A stretch of 64,000 nucleotides of DNA from Pollenia angustigena (Eukaryota > Arthropoda > Insecta > Diptera > Polleniidae), in assembly GCA_930367215.1 (NCBI GenBank), contig OV884056.1:255591127-255655126 (forward strand). Reading direction: 5' to 3'. Below the pieces are notes generated by a model that ran no database searches, was not told the origin of the DNA, and saw nothing but the letters and a program-made list of their open reading frames with translations. A program made the translations under genes and the position numbers. Shown here piece by piece: positions 10,639 through 21,812 of this stretch (the first letter of the stretch is position 1; each line of letters starts with the position of its first letter).

Positions 10639-10821
10639 ATTTTATCATTGACAAGTGCATGAGGAGCAATATGGTATACTTGAATCAGTTTTTCGACATT
10701 TAATTCTATATGCTTTTTTTGTTTTAAAATTCCAATATAACTGTTATTTTCGGTCCCTTCTTTTAAATGTGACTTTCACCAGCTGTCGCTGCTATTTTTG
10801 TGTTTTGATCATCTTTAACAT

Positions 10822-11510
10822 GTGCATTGTTTAATGTTTGGGAAATTAGCTGCCTATTTTCGCCTAAACAGCTTCTATCATATCTTTAGGTTGCAATGTA
10901 CATCACTAAAAGGGATTTGTTCAATGTTTGGTACTCTGAAAAAGACCAGAAGAAAACAAAATAACGCTGTCATAAATTACATTTATATGAATAGTGGTAT
11001 AGAAAATGATGAAGATGATGACAATAAGCATGAAGTAAAGCAATCAGCTAAAAATTTTCTTATCAAACAATCGAAGAAGTGGTTGTTGCATGCACACAGA
11101 ACAAGGAATGTTTTGGAGTCAATCTTTAAATATTGGTTGGATGAATCATTTCTGTTTCCCAGTAAAGCCTCGTCAAATTTTTTGGAAGAAAAATCGGAGG
11201 TAGGACCATCAAGACCCGGACGACCTTCCAAATCGTTTTTAGAAGGAGGGCAAACATCGAAGCAGTTGAAAATTAAGTCTCTTGCGAACACTTGTTCCCA
11301 AGAAGAGTTAACATTTGCTGCTGCAAGTAGGCTTCATAAAGCAGGCAAAAAAATGGCTGCAGACGTTGATGGAACCATAGATGTTTTTCCTGAAAGGGAA
11401 CTTAAAGCAAAAAGTTGTTAAATAGGCCATCTACAGAAATAATACCTTATAGCAGTGAAGAAGTATTTAGTGACAATAATATGTACTTACGAATGGCATA
11501 TATCATAATT
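10822..11510 (+). pseudogene. Unrecognised repeat-associated reading frame, one frameshift
   Basis: A 199-codon frame (10822-11421) encodes a charged protein with an acidic patch (IENDEDDDNKHE), then a stretch containing RPGRPSKSFLEGG, SKQLKIKSLAN and QEELTFAAASRLHKAGKK. Immediately after its stop, the frame starting at 11421 continues plausibly for 30 codons (NRPSTEIIPYSSEEVFSDNN), so a single-base indel probably broke a longer gene. The GRPxKSF ... KxxL ... ELxxAA ... LxxxG ... PYSxEE order resembles an uncharacterised protein I associate with repeats in other invertebrate genomes, possibly encoded by a transposon; I cannot name the family. It starts just outside the foldback element at 8029-10759. 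Confidence 0.45.
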
Positions 11511-12050
11511 TCTTAGCAGGTATTTGTTGCGAAATAATTGATCACATAGTTTTGAGACGCACGCCACAAAAAGTGCAAGTAATTTGAAAGGTTGCTGTGT
11601 GTTTTCCTATTTTTTAGCGAATTTTGCATCATAAGGTATACAAAATCGAATTCCTAAAAGAAAGATGAATATAAGAGAATTCTAAAATCACTTATTCGCA
11701 GCCAAAAAATTTTGTGATTTTTGACAAAAGCCGTGAACACTTTGTGACGCACGCCTCACAACGCACGGTACAGTTTTTCCAGTAATATATTATTATTATT
11801 ATTATATTAAATTTATTTTAACAAAACAAAATATATTTTTTTGAATTGCATTTCTTAAACTAAATTCTTAACTAATGAATATCAACTTTTTTTAACGAAA
11901 TTTATATTTTGATGAGTCTGCTGTAAAGTGTTATTTTAAGCACAAAAATCACCTTAAATAATGCTAAATTCACGTTTTACATTAAGAGATCAGGTTTGTG
12001 GTAGGATTTGGTAAACATTATTGTATTAATGATCATCGAAATACATATTT
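11510..12050. other. AT-rich spacer
   Basis: Only a short direct repeat stands out: gagacgcacgcc near 11552 and gtgacgcacgcc near 11741. No gene is seen. Confidence 0.4.
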
Positions 12051-12051
12051 T

Positions 12052-13296
12052 TATACCCTCCACCACAATTAGTTGTGAAGAGGGTATATTAAGTTTGTCA
12101 TTCCATGTGAAACGTTTTTATTATTCATCTCAGACTCTATTAAGTATATATATTCTGGGTCCTTAAGTAATTTTAAGTCGATTGAGCCATGTCCGTCTGT
12201 CTGTCCGTCTGTCCATCTGTCCGTCTGTTGAAAACACACTCACTTTCGAACAACTCAAAAGAAATAAACAAACTTGGTGCCAAATTGCTTGTAGTTATCC
12301 TTAGCAGCTTGGGATTGAAAATCGGTTCAGTTGGACCAAAGTTATGATTCAAAATGTGGAACCACCACCTAAAAAAATTGATAATTTTGTTACAAAAAAT
12401 AACATAAATGCTGGAACAAGGCACGGAATGAGATAAGATTTTGAAAAATTTGTTTTATTTGTCCTGCAGACAAGCGTCAAGCTTCGCGGGGATTAGCATA
12501 GGGAATTAAAAAAAAAAAAAAAAAAAAAAAAAAGATACGAAATTTAAGAAAAATAAATTTAAAAAATGATAACAAAATTCTAAATTCAACAAGATGATGA
12601 TGAAGATGATGAAATCACGCCGTTAAATTTCGTGAAGATCCGTCCATAATTTACCCTAAGCCCCATATAAACACTACTCCCGGAAATCAGTTAAGTACGC
12701 CTAAAAACGTAAAAAATAACGCTAGCGTAACGAAATTTGGTACGTCACAGTTTTTTAGGATTAGAAATAACACTGTGAAATTTCGTGACGATCGGTCCAT
12801 AATTTTTCTTAGGCCCCATATAAACTCTACTACCGGAAAACAGGTTAGTACGCCTAAAACCGTAAATAATAATCCAAACATAACTAATTTTGGATCGTCA
12901 CAGTTTTATAGGACTATAAATGATACTGTGAAATTTCGTTAGGATCGGTACATAATTTACCCTAGGCCCCATAGAAACCCACTCCCGGAAAACAGTTTAG
13001 TACACCTAAAACCATAATTAATAATGCTATCATAACAGAAATTGGTACGTCACAGTTTTAAAGGACTAGAAATGACGCTGTGAAATTTCGTGATGATCGG
13101 TTCATAATTTACCCTAGGCCCCATATAAACCCTACTACCGGAAAACAGTTTAGTCGCCCAAAACCATAATTAATAACAAATCGTCACAGTTTAAGATAAT
13201 AATAACCTCATACAGATATTACTCCTTAAACGTTCGAACTGTCGGTGGAGGGTATGAAAGATTCGGCACAGCCGAATATAGCACTCTAACTTGTTT
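12052..13296 (+). repeat. mini-me/DINE-1-like repeat with ~152-bp central tandem repeats
   Basis: The left end is tataccctccaccaca; the right end is gattcggcacagccgaatat followed by agcactctaacttgttt. Inside are TATATATATTCTGGGTCC and a (GTCY)n run at 12189-12228. Four copies of a unit containing gatcggtccataatttaccc begin near 12632, 12783, 12936 and 13088, giving a period of 151-153 bp. Central tandem repeats of about 150 bp are known for DINE-1/Helentron-type elements. The inverted copy at 30291-31229 has the same plan. Confidence 0.78.
12463..12610 (+). repeat. Poly(A)-bearing insertion inside the DINE repeat
   Basis: Relative to the copy at 30291-31229, this DINE has about 145 extra bases between ttttattt and gaaatcacgc. 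The insert contains a run of more than 25 A from about 12509, flanked by gcggggattagcataggg and a GATGAT-rich segment. A poly(A) run suggests retroposition of a short transcript, but no clear target duplication is visible. Confidence 0.5.
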
Positions 13297-13977
13297 AATA
13301 TAAAAATTAAATTCTACATCAAGTCTTATATTCCATTAAAAAAAAAAATCATTTGAAAAATTTTTGGTTGGTGGGCTCTTTCTGGGATTTGCCCATATGG
13401 AAAAGCAGTTTTAAGCCAACCGTTTCATAATAAAATAGAAGACAAAATTATTTTCAGAACACAGGTAGATTTGAATAGTGAAAAAATCCAAAAATTTCCA
13501 AAACGTGAAAAAATATAAATTTTGAGTAAATATCGAGCCCTAACCGCGAAAATAACGAAGCGCCAAAAATCAAATTTTACAGGAGAGAGTTTTTTTTTAA
13601 TCTTATTTCATATAAATTTTGTATGAAATTTGTTGTTGGCGATAAAATTGTGTTTGCTTTAAAATCGTAACGGTACCTTATGTGACCATGACATTTTCGG
13701 AAATGATGCATGTGTTGCCAATAAAGTAATTTATAAAAAAAAAACGAAAATTGAAAAAAAAATTTAAATTAAAAAAAATTTTAAATTGAATTGAAGGTCG
13801 ATATATTAGGTTATCTCTAAGATAACACTACATAATTTTTGTATTCTCGGTATTCAGTTTATCATGGGTCGCTTTAGCTTAACATGGATCTAATTTACAG
13901 TTCATTTTCAACTTTACGAACGATTTAGGCAAGCTTTACTGCACCAAAATCCTTAATTTTCTAAAAAAAAAACTAAC
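13297..13977. other. AT-rich spacer, nothing recognised
   Basis: There is no coding similarity and no strong inverted repeat in this interval. Confidence 0.4.
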
Positions 13978-14088
13978 TACCGTATTCATAAACAACTAAT
14001 TTGGATTTGAACTCTATTTTAAAGATAATTTGTAGGAAATTTTGGTTTTAAAGTACGTTTGAAATCTTTTTTTATAAATACGGCAGTA
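13978..14088. mobile_element. Short MITE-like palindrome (TACCGTATTCATAAA ends)
   Basis: The left end TACCGTATTCATAAA is matched by the inverted right end TTTATAAATACGGCAGTA. A related, degraded copy lies at about 2850-2940 inside a DINE repeat. Confidence 0.6.
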
Positions 14089-14190
14089 ACAAATTAATAT
14101 TGTCCTGTGTCAATTTCCTTATAATTTTTCCAGTTCGACTCTTAACTTTAATTTTTTTTTTTCTTAATAAAAAAAAAATAGTTGCATTTT

Positions 14191-14835
14191 TATACACTTC
14201 ACGATAGGTGAAAAAGATATATAAGTTTGTCATTCCTTTTGTACTTTCTACAATTGATCTTAGACCCTATAAAGTACATATCGTTAGCTAAAATGCAAAA
14301 GGGCGTAACTAACAGTAATTAAAAATCAAGGTTTTGATTGATTAATATGAATGCCATTAAACTACAGGTGTTTAGCAAAATTTTACACCTTAGTATCAAA
14401 AAATGAAGGCACGTAACTACAAATTTTTTTATTTAATAAATACAAAACAACGTAATTACATACTTTTTTCCGAATGGTATATAACAAAGTGGTTTTCTTT
14501 GAAAACTGTTTGAAGAATTTCTTGGACGACTTATCAACGCATGCTTTTCTGACATGTTTATAATTTTCGTTTTACAAAATTGTTTGCTTCTTCTGTAAAA
14601 TTATATTTCTGTTAGTATCGCCTTTTTGCATTTTATTTAACGATATATTCTGGGTCCTTCTGGGTAGCGAAGTTAATTTAAGATGTCCATGTGCCCATTT
14701 AAATTTTTTTCCGAAGAACTGGGATATGATGGTGATTAGGAGCCGCTATATTTATGTCACATTTAGTCCAAAGTGTTTGCTATTGAAATCTGTCCACAAT
14801 AAAAACCATGACTGCATCTTGCCTTTACCCATTAA
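14191..14835 (+). repeat. mini-me/DINE-1-like repeat split by a MITE
   Basis: The tatacacttcac start, GTTTGTCATTCC and the ctgggtccttctgggtagcg block identify the family. The repeat is interrupted between 14282 and 14642. The part after the insertion, with ctgtccacaataaaaacc and catgactgcatcttgcc, matches the inner part of the copies at 38374 and 60597. Confidence 0.65.
14282..14642. mobile_element. 361-bp MITE inserted in a DINE repeat
   Basis: Inverted ends are CGTTAGCTAAAATGCAAAAG at the left and, inverted, CGTTAAATAAAATGCAAAAA at the right. Removing it restores the DINE sequence ...acatatattctggg. The implied target duplication is ATAT (14278-14281 and 14643-14646). No coding frame is present. 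Confidence 0.75.
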
Positions 14836-14884
14836 ATCGCTTGTTGTTGTTTTTTTCTATTTCAACACAATTAATACATACAGC

Positions 14885-15540
14885 AGTGTTCGAACAATAA
14901 ACAGAACATTATTTAACGTTCGGCTCACACAGCCATTTACGGTATCTATTTTTTTAGTATTTGTGTAGACGAACACAACCCTTGATACCGTTCGTAACTA
15001 TTTCCAAGAAAGTGCTCAACATTATATAATGTTCAATTCTTCGCTAAAAAACAGAACAATTGTAGTGATACTGTAGACAAACATTATATTCTAAGATTCT
15101 TTAATGTTTCTTTTTTTTTCATTGGTAAACAACAAACAAAAAATTTTAGCAGCGACCACAGCACGAATAGCTTGTGTGTTTTTTGTGTATATGTTTTGTT
15201 TGTGTAAAATTATTTTGCTGGCTTTTTGTTTTTTTTCGTTGTGCATTCTGTTTTTCTAAAAAATGTTTGGATTTTTTACCAGCCAAAAGGCCGTTTAGCA
15301 CAACAGAAACAAACGGACATTAATGAGCTGAACCGAACACAATGAAGTTTGTGGTTTTAAAAAACCCCGAACGGAATTAAATGTTCTCATCTTTTATTGA
15401 GTTGGATAAGAACAGTAATATTTTTGTGTTCGAAAGATGACAAACAGGGAAACATTATTTTTTAATGATTTACTACACAAACATTATAAGCGTTTGTGTT
15501 TTCCACAAATTTACCGAACCGAACACTATGGAGAGATATT
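14885..15540 (+). repeat. Dispersed repeat with a second, inverted copy at 20395-20890
   Basis: Blocks such as acagaacattatttaacgtt, cggctcacaca, acgaacacaacccttgatac and caacaaacaaaaaattttag recur, inverted, around 20395-20890. The family is not recognised. This copy shows the empty site for the MITE at 20591. Confidence 0.62.
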
Positions 15541-15599
15541 TAGTGTTTATTTTCGAAAACTGCAAAAAAGCAGGACTACCTCTTATTTTTACCCATTAA

Positions 15600-15715
15600 C
15601 GGCCATTTTCACCAAGTTCGGTTTAAACTAACTTTCAATTAAAGTTCAGGTTACCAATATGTTTTGACAGCTATAACCGATAGCTAATTATAACCGAACT
15701 TGGTGAAAATGGCCG
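15600..15715. mobile_element. 116-bp MITE, CGGCCATTTTCACCAAGTTC ends
   Basis: Perfect terminal inverted repeats of about 24 bp begin CGGCCATTTTCACCAAGTTC and end GAACTTGGTGAAAATGGCCG. A diverged relative is at 50717-50824. The element is too short to code for protein. Confidence 0.85.
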
Positions 15716-15938
15716 CAAATCGTATATTCGTTATGTTCATATACACATAACTAAGCCGAGGCCACGCAATGAGCGGCAAGTGGCTTTTTACTGAGTGTCG
15801 TTTCTAAGCCGTTATTAATATGCCATTGTCAATTTTTAAGAATTTAGTGTGTTTAAGAAAAAAAAAAGAAGAATTGTTGTCCATCCTACAAATCAACCAA
15901 GACGACATTACGGCGAATTTAACCATTTATATACAAAT

Positions 15939-16640
15939 CAGAGAACGGCTTTGTGCAATTGCAAAAAAATCGCATTAAATGAACAGCAACAAATACACTC
16001 ACTTGCGGTCATACAATCAAACTTGCGCAACCGCAAATATTCGCTGCTGGTTTGCAGTCGTTCAAATAATGCACATCGTGCTTTGTTATTTATACCATCG
16101 TTAGCTTCACTTTTCAATGAAGATGTTTGTGTGTTCGGTGCGACAATGATTGTTTTTGTAAAGAAAAAAAAATACAAAAAAAAGTCAGAAATCAAGCAAT
16201 CATTACTCATGTATTCATTCAGCAGTTGCTATGTAGTACAAAAAAAAATTTAAATGAAACTAAACGCACTTATGTAGGTACAAACAATTTCCATAGAAAC
16301 AGAATACTTTTTTTATCATCTTAAAAAGTACAGTAGTTCTGTATGTACAAAGTATTCTAGTTATTGTTGTTAATTTTAACAAAGCGTCTCATCGAGTGGT
16401 TTATTGTTGTTATTGTTGTTAATGTTAACAAAGCCTCTCATCGAGTGGACAATGACTACTTGAATGCAAAAGTATAAGAATGTGTGCCTTATGAATTTAC
16501 ACAGTTGCGTTATATTGCGTGCGCAACAAAAATGCAAACAAAGCACTTTCAATAAAAAACGAATACATGCAAAAATCAAATGTGTACGAAACGATGTAAA
16601 AATTACCAGCGTTTAACTTTGTTTTGCAAGCAAGGGTTTT
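15939..16640. mobile_element. Hobo-like non-autonomous hAT fragment
   Basis: It starts CAGAGAACGGCTTTGTGC and matches, in inverted orientation, most of the element at 38870-39640. Shared blocks include gcgcaaccgcaaatattcgc, aagtataagaatgtgtgc and the tandem ctcatcgagtgg motif at 16388-16448. Similarity stops near 16640, so the other end is lost. The CAGAGAAC terminus is that of the hobo/Hermes group. Confidence 0.68.
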
Positions 16641-16888
16641 TATATATACAAAGTAATGAAGTAGCACTATATTCAGATAAAAAATTACAGCAATCGACGC
16701 TAAGGATTTGCAGATATAAGCAAAAATATGCGCTAGCGTGACGTTAAAAAAACGGAAGTTGATTTTGACTTGCATTACAAAACTGAATAAGACTGCGAAT
16801 TGAGCAAGACGTTTTGGTAAACTGTGGACTTATATAGATTTATTTTTCAAGCTATCATATTTAAAATTCTTTGCTCGTTTAAAGGTAC

Positions 16889-17134
16889 ATATGGGTATTT
16901 TCAGCGAAAAGTCTACTTTTTTTAATGTTACGCCAGAGTGCATAGAAGTTTGTATTTTAGGACCATAATGTTCAACCGTTATCCCTTTTGTTACTTATTG
17001 TAGAGCTAGTTGCGCTTTACACCAAAATATAAAAAAGTAAACTATGTATAAGTATAAACTTTTTTGAGAAACAATTTAAATTACTTCTGGCGTTACGTGA
17101 CAAAAAGTAGACTTTTCGCTGGATCTTCCCATAT
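16889..17134. mobile_element. ~245-bp MITE with ~45-bp inverted repeats
   Basis: The left arm contains tcagcgaaaagtctactttt and ttacgccaga; the right arm has the inverse, tctggcgttacg and aaaagtagacttttcgctgg. Both ends finish in atatggg or its inverse. Confidence 0.75.
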
Positions 17135-17139
17135 TTAAA

Positions 17140-17590
17140 ACGGAAAAGCCAAAATATTGCAAAAAAAATTTTTTTTTTTATGTTGCGTAAGCTTTTGTGT
17201 GGATCTAAAAAATTTAACATGTATCAAAATATGCCTCAAAAAGGCAAAATATGCGCTTTAAACTAAAAAAAAATGCTGCAAAAAGGCTCTTTCAACCAAA
17301 TTATGCAAAAAAAAAATGCTCCAAACGGTAAAATATGCAAAAATATGCACTTCCAAATCGATCCCAAAATTCATAAAAAGCTCTAAAACAGATAAATATA
17401 TTGTTCCTTCCTTCATTGGTCGCACAAGGAAAAACATGCAATTACATTTTTTTAGGTTTTCCTGATAATAATTGAAAGTAAATAAAATATTAAAATTTAT
17501 AAAATGGGCTTCTTAAGAGCTCCGGCGCGGGCTCAAGATGAGACTTTTTTTAAATTATTTTTGAAATTTTTATTTGGTTTAACGTAAGAC
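17140..17590. repeat. Low-complexity aaaatatgc-type repeat
   Basis: Variants of aaatatgcaaaaatatgc, aaaaggcaaaatatgc and aaaaaatgct recur between about 17225 and 17355. No gene is visible up to the DINE copy that follows. Confidence 0.5.
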
Positions 17591-17592
17591 AA

Positions 17593-18613
17593 AACAAGTA
17601 AGAGTGCTATATTCGGCTGCGCCGAATACAGAGCAACTAGACAAAAACTAAATAATTGTTACATATACATACATATATATCACATGGTTAAATCAAGTTC
17701 TCTTCTCATAAGGACCCAGTATATATATACTTTATAGGGTCTTAGATCAATATTATAGAAATTATAAACGGAATGACAAACCTATATATACCCTTTTCCA
17801 CCTGAGGTGAAGGGTATAAAAAGAGTAATTTTTGGGATTTCAGTATTTTGATTATTACTCAGCCATTTTTTAACCGATTTGACAGATTTATATACCGAAG
17901 TGCTTTAGAAGAAATTTGCCAGTTAGTTGGGTTATAAAACTTAGACTCGGCAAGATCTATGGTTCCCGAAAATGGGTATTTATCAAAAAAAAAATAACAT
18001 TTTGGTCATAACTTTTTCGTATCTGAACCGATTTTCTCGAGTTTTTCTGAAAATATTTTCTACTTTTGATATATAAGGCGTAACCATAGGTCATATTACA
18101 GTCAAAAAATTCAGGTTTTTATAAAATTTTTGAAATTTTTTATATGAGGTACCACGCCCACTTCTTCAACCCGGCCCACATTTTGTGTGTTGGTGTGTAT
18201 TTATAACTTGAATGTTTGCACTTAATTTGGAAACTTTGGCACTTGCCGTTCTCCAGATATACAGAAAAAAGCAATAAAAATACAGCAACAAGGGATTTTT
18301 GGAAAAAATTAGAGGCAGTCGTGAATCTCAGCCATTTGTGGACCGATATTGCCGAATATCAATAGCACGAAATGGTGGACTATATGTGACATAAATGTAA
18401 AACAACCTAGTCGCTATCATGTCTGGAGTCTCCGGAAAACACATATCAAACGTAAGGCGGACAGACGGACGGACGGACATCGTTAAATCAAGTTCTCTCC
18501 TCATAAGGACCCAGAATAAATATACTTTATAGGGTCTTAGATCAATATTGTAGAAATTACAAACGGAATGACAAACTTATATATACCTTTTTCCACCTGA
18601 GGTGAAGGGTATA
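17593..18613 (-). repeat. Two adjoining mini-me/DINE-1-like copies
   Basis: The first, 17593-17819, starts aacaagtaagagtgctatat and ends cacctgaggtgaagggtata. The second, about 17820-18613, contains gacggacggacggacatcg (a GTCY run read on the other strand) and ends with the same cacctgaggtgaagggtata. The two ends are nearly identical over about 100 bp, suggesting a tandem insertion or a duplication. Confidence 0.68.
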
Positions 18614-18616
18614 AAA

Positions 18617-18690
18617 ATATTGCTATTAGAATATGATTCGAGAGCTTTTATGTTTTCTCATACATCAGTGATCTACCCTAATGTACATCT
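18617..18690. repeat. 75-bp dispersed repeat (pair with 61131-61205)
   Basis: The inverse of attctaatagcaatatt and ctgatgtatgagaaaa occurs at 61131-61205, beginning tacattagggtag. The family is not recognised. Confidence 0.5.
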
Positions 18691-19375
18691 TTCCAAGAAC
18701 TTATTACTTTAAAAATTATTTTATTAATAATTTACTGCGAGTATATAGTCAGTCCCCATATCTGTTCAATGTCTTAGTAAAGGTTATTTTCCTTCTTTAC
18801 GTTTTTGTGAAAGAAAAAAAGAAATATAACAACAGTAATTTGTTTTTGGTTTTTGTTCTGTTCTGCTTTGTGCTTTCTTTATGTGTTGCAAGTAACATCT
18901 GGTATATCTCCATTTCTAATTGCAGTCACAGCAGTGCAAACGAAATTGAATTAAAAAGTTCTAACTCTTTCAACGCTTGCTACTAATTTTGAAACTTTGA
19001 AAACAAGAGAGCCATTAATGCATTTTAGTACATACGAGTATATTATTTTAATTCCCCTTATTTTGTTTGCATTAGTTAATTACAAAGTTTCATTTCAGTT
19101 TTTCGTTTTTTCCCTTTAGTTTCTGTTGATTAATCTTAAAATTATTAAATTTATGTGCACAAAAGGTGTTACTTTAAAAAAAAAAAACTAACTTTCTTGT
19201 TTTAATTTTTATAAATTTTACATAATGCATTAGATTTTATTTTTTCTATATGAAAATTCAAAAATAATAAAAGAAGTCACATAGGAGTTTTTCCCCCATT
19301 TTTCAAGCTGCTGGCAGTTGTTTTTAATAACCAAGTAAAAGTGTGATATTTGGGTATCAAATCTTTAAAACTCTT
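18691..19375. other. AT-rich spacer
   Basis: I see nothing supportable. The 101-codon frame at 18681-18986 is rich in hydrophobic low-complexity residues and has no recognisable domain. Confidence 0.4.
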
Positions 19376-19504
19376 AGGGCCATTATTACAACTTGAAGTT
19401 AGCTAAAGTTAAGATTAAATTGACAGATAATAATGTGTTATCTGTCAAAAAGCGTCTGTTAACTGTCGGATAACAGCTAACGCCAAGTTATAATAATGGC
19501 CCTT
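19376..19504. mobile_element. 129-bp MITE, AGGGCCATTATTACAACTTG ends
   Basis: The inverted ends AGGGCCATTATTACAACTTG and CAAGTTATAATAATGGCCCT pair with one mismatch over about 20 bp, and the match extends to gttagct. An inner palindrome with ttatctgtcaa lies at the centre. Confidence 0.8.
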
Positions 19505-20394
19505 AGAATTAGAATTAGAATTTTTCGGTAAATTTTTTCTGTGGGCATTTCAGAAATGGATTTTGAAATCGCATTATAAAAATATTCACCATTATCATGA
19601 ATAAAATTTCGCATATAAATTGACGAATGTGTGAACAGTTGGTATCGCGAATAAAATATGTTGTGGAAATTTTCGAATGTTTACATTTTTAAACTCCGAA
19701 AAAAAATAACTTGTGAATATGGGTAAATCCAAAGTGTTGAACGTGAAAGTCGTACGCATCAAAAATGCAATAACATTTAAAACAACTCATATTTTTACGT
19801 TCTCTTAACCCTTAAATAATAGCACTAAGAAAGCACTGTTATCTATGCTAAAGTTTATGGAGGGCGCGATTCTAGATAATGGATAATGGCGAAAGAAGTA
19901 GCAGCTCGAACGTGAACAAATAGAAGTAGTTTTGTGGCCATGTATAAAAAGGCGAAATCAAGCGAAACCTGGCACAAACTACTTTGAGTATTTAACGTAG
20001 CAATGTAACATTAAAATGTCTTTGATTTGATTCCAAAATCTTCTGTATTTTCTTCTTTTTAAGCCAAAATCTGGGTCGATACGTGACATTTCGAACGTGA
20101 AATTTTTTAAGTATAATTTTCTATGCGAACGTTTTCGTTCGAAATCGTTAAACAGGCAGTTATAAAATTAGTAAAATCTAAATATTTCTCTATAATAATA
20201 TCGTAAATAATCAGCTTTTAAATTTTAGGTGGCGGTGGACCTTTTGACGGATATGCCCATATGCTTTTGTTTAAAAAAAATTCGCACAATTTTAAATAGT
20301 TCACATGCAGGGTTGATAAAGTTGGCACAATTATACAAAACTAAAAACTTCGCTGCTACCCCCGTGACTCATTTGGTACTATTTCCAAATTTTT

Positions 20395-20890
20395 CAAACA
20401 AACAATTTTAGCAACGAACACAGCACGAACACTATAGAACATTAAAATTTAATGTATGTCTACAGAACCACTACAATTATTATGTTTTATAACGAAGAGA
20501 AGGATACTTTATAGTGTTCGCTACTTTCTCAAAAATAGGTACTAACGGTATTAAGGGTTGCGTTCGTATACACAAACAATTAAAAAGATAGGGCCATGTC
20601 ACAGAGTACAATTCCGTTCGGAATGATTCCGTTCGGAATTGAAGAAAACATATTTGTTTGTTGATGGAAAGTGTATTTCGATAGTTTTATGGCCTTTCAG
20701 ATACAGACAACTCCCATACCGTTCATCAAAACAAAAATGGTTTCATTCCGAAACATTTTTTTGTCATTTTCTGAAGCACCAAAATACGGAATGAATTCCG
20801 TTTGTACTCTGTGACATGGCTGATAAATATCGTTTCTGAATGTGTGAGCCGAACGCTATGTAACGTTCTGTTTAATTATTTTCAAACAAT
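20395..20890 (-). repeat. Dispersed repeat, inverted copy of 14885-15540
   Basis: Matching blocks on the opposite strand include ggttgcgttcgtatacac, gtgtgagccgaacgctatg and taacgttctgtttaatt. It is interrupted by a MITE at 20591-20821. Confidence 0.62.
20591..20821. mobile_element. 231-bp MITE with GATA target duplication
   Basis: The ends GGGCCATGTCACAGAGTACA and TGTACTCTGTGACATGGCT are inverted repeats, continuing into ATTCCGTTCGGAAT-like palindromes. GATA flanks both sides (20587-20590 and 20822-20825). The related locus near 14950 lacks the insert and shows one copy of the site. Confidence 0.82.
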
Positions 20891-20994
20891 TATTTAAAAG
20901 CTACGAAAAAAACTTTCCATGGTTGTCGCACTACGAAACGAAAGTAACCATTTCAATTGAATTTCTTCGAACTTATCACCAATACTTTTTCTTT

Positions 20995-21470
20995 TTAATC
21001 GATATTACAGTACGGTGTCCTAATTATATTCCTAAAGTTTTGAAATGAGATATCCATAAGTTTAAATGCTTTGCAAATGTATGTACATGCATATCCCATT
21101 GAGTAGGATTTAGGGCGCTCGTTTATGATGGCTGGTTTTAAATCCTTTCTCACAACACAAGTAGGTAGCTGAAAAAACATGCACATGTACAAGATTAGTG
21201 TAAAACTTCTCAGTTGTCAAAAGAGAACTTTTCAAATCATTTCTAACTACACAGGTAGGTAGTAAAGTAATAAATATGAATGCGCACTGGATTAATGTTA
21301 AAATTCTTAGAACACGGTAATACAAAGTGAAATAAATTTTCTACTTTTAATATTCTCAGTACTTGACGAAATGTTTTTGAAATCAATCCTCACTACATAC
21401 TTGGGCAGATAATACAATAATAAATATGGGTTTTTACCAGATTAGATTTTATACGCTCTTCCTTAGTATT
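20995..21470. repeat. Degenerate ~120-150-bp tandem repeat
   Basis: Variants of cacaacacaagtaggtagc recur near 21150, 21244 and 21395, each followed by an aaatatg- or catgcac-type segment. The repeat is weakly conserved. Confidence 0.35.
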
Positions 21471-21812
21471 TGAGCAAAAATTTATGATTTACATTGGCTT
21501 TGCCGTGATGAGGCAGCCATTTCATTCTTATTCTTAAAATTTTGACGGCTTTAGAAGCAAGTTTTCGACGTTTGAAATATGAAAATAAACAACAATATAA
21601 AATTAAAGTAAAAAGAGTATTAAAAGAGATTTGTCCTAAAATAATATTTACGATTTTAGAACGAAATATTTGATTGTTAATTTCCAGCAATAAATTTACA
21701 AATTTTCAATGGTTACTATTTTGAAATTTTGTTATCAGCTTCCATAAAAATCGAAAATCTCAATTAAAAATGTATATATTTTGTTTCGTTAGTATTAGTA
21801 GAGGTACTACAA

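Larger units (their letters stand above)
8640..10735 (-). mobile_element. Penelope-like retroelement, 5'-truncated
   Basis: The nested segment on the minus strand encodes a reverse transcriptase followed by a GIY-YIG endonuclease, the signature of Penelope-like elements, then about 290 bp of 3' non-coding sequence with a hammerhead-like fold. The exact edges against the hosting foldback element are uncertain by tens of bases. The N-terminal coding part is missing: the frame is closed by a TAA just upstream of 10638. Confidence 0.85.
8029..10759. mobile_element. Foldback hAT-like element with nested Penelope-like element
   Basis: The ends are CAGGGACCGTAACAGTTAT (8029) and, inverted, AAGGGACCGAAAATAACAG (10759 backwards). 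They are flanked by a perfect 8-bp direct repeat, cttttaaa, at 8021-8028 and 10760-10767. An 8-bp target duplication with CAGGG-type ends fits the hAT superfamily. The left part (8060-8610) is a foldback of ~42-bp repeats. The middle 2 kb is a Penelope-like element, so the original element was about 0.6-0.7 kb. Confidence 0.78.
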
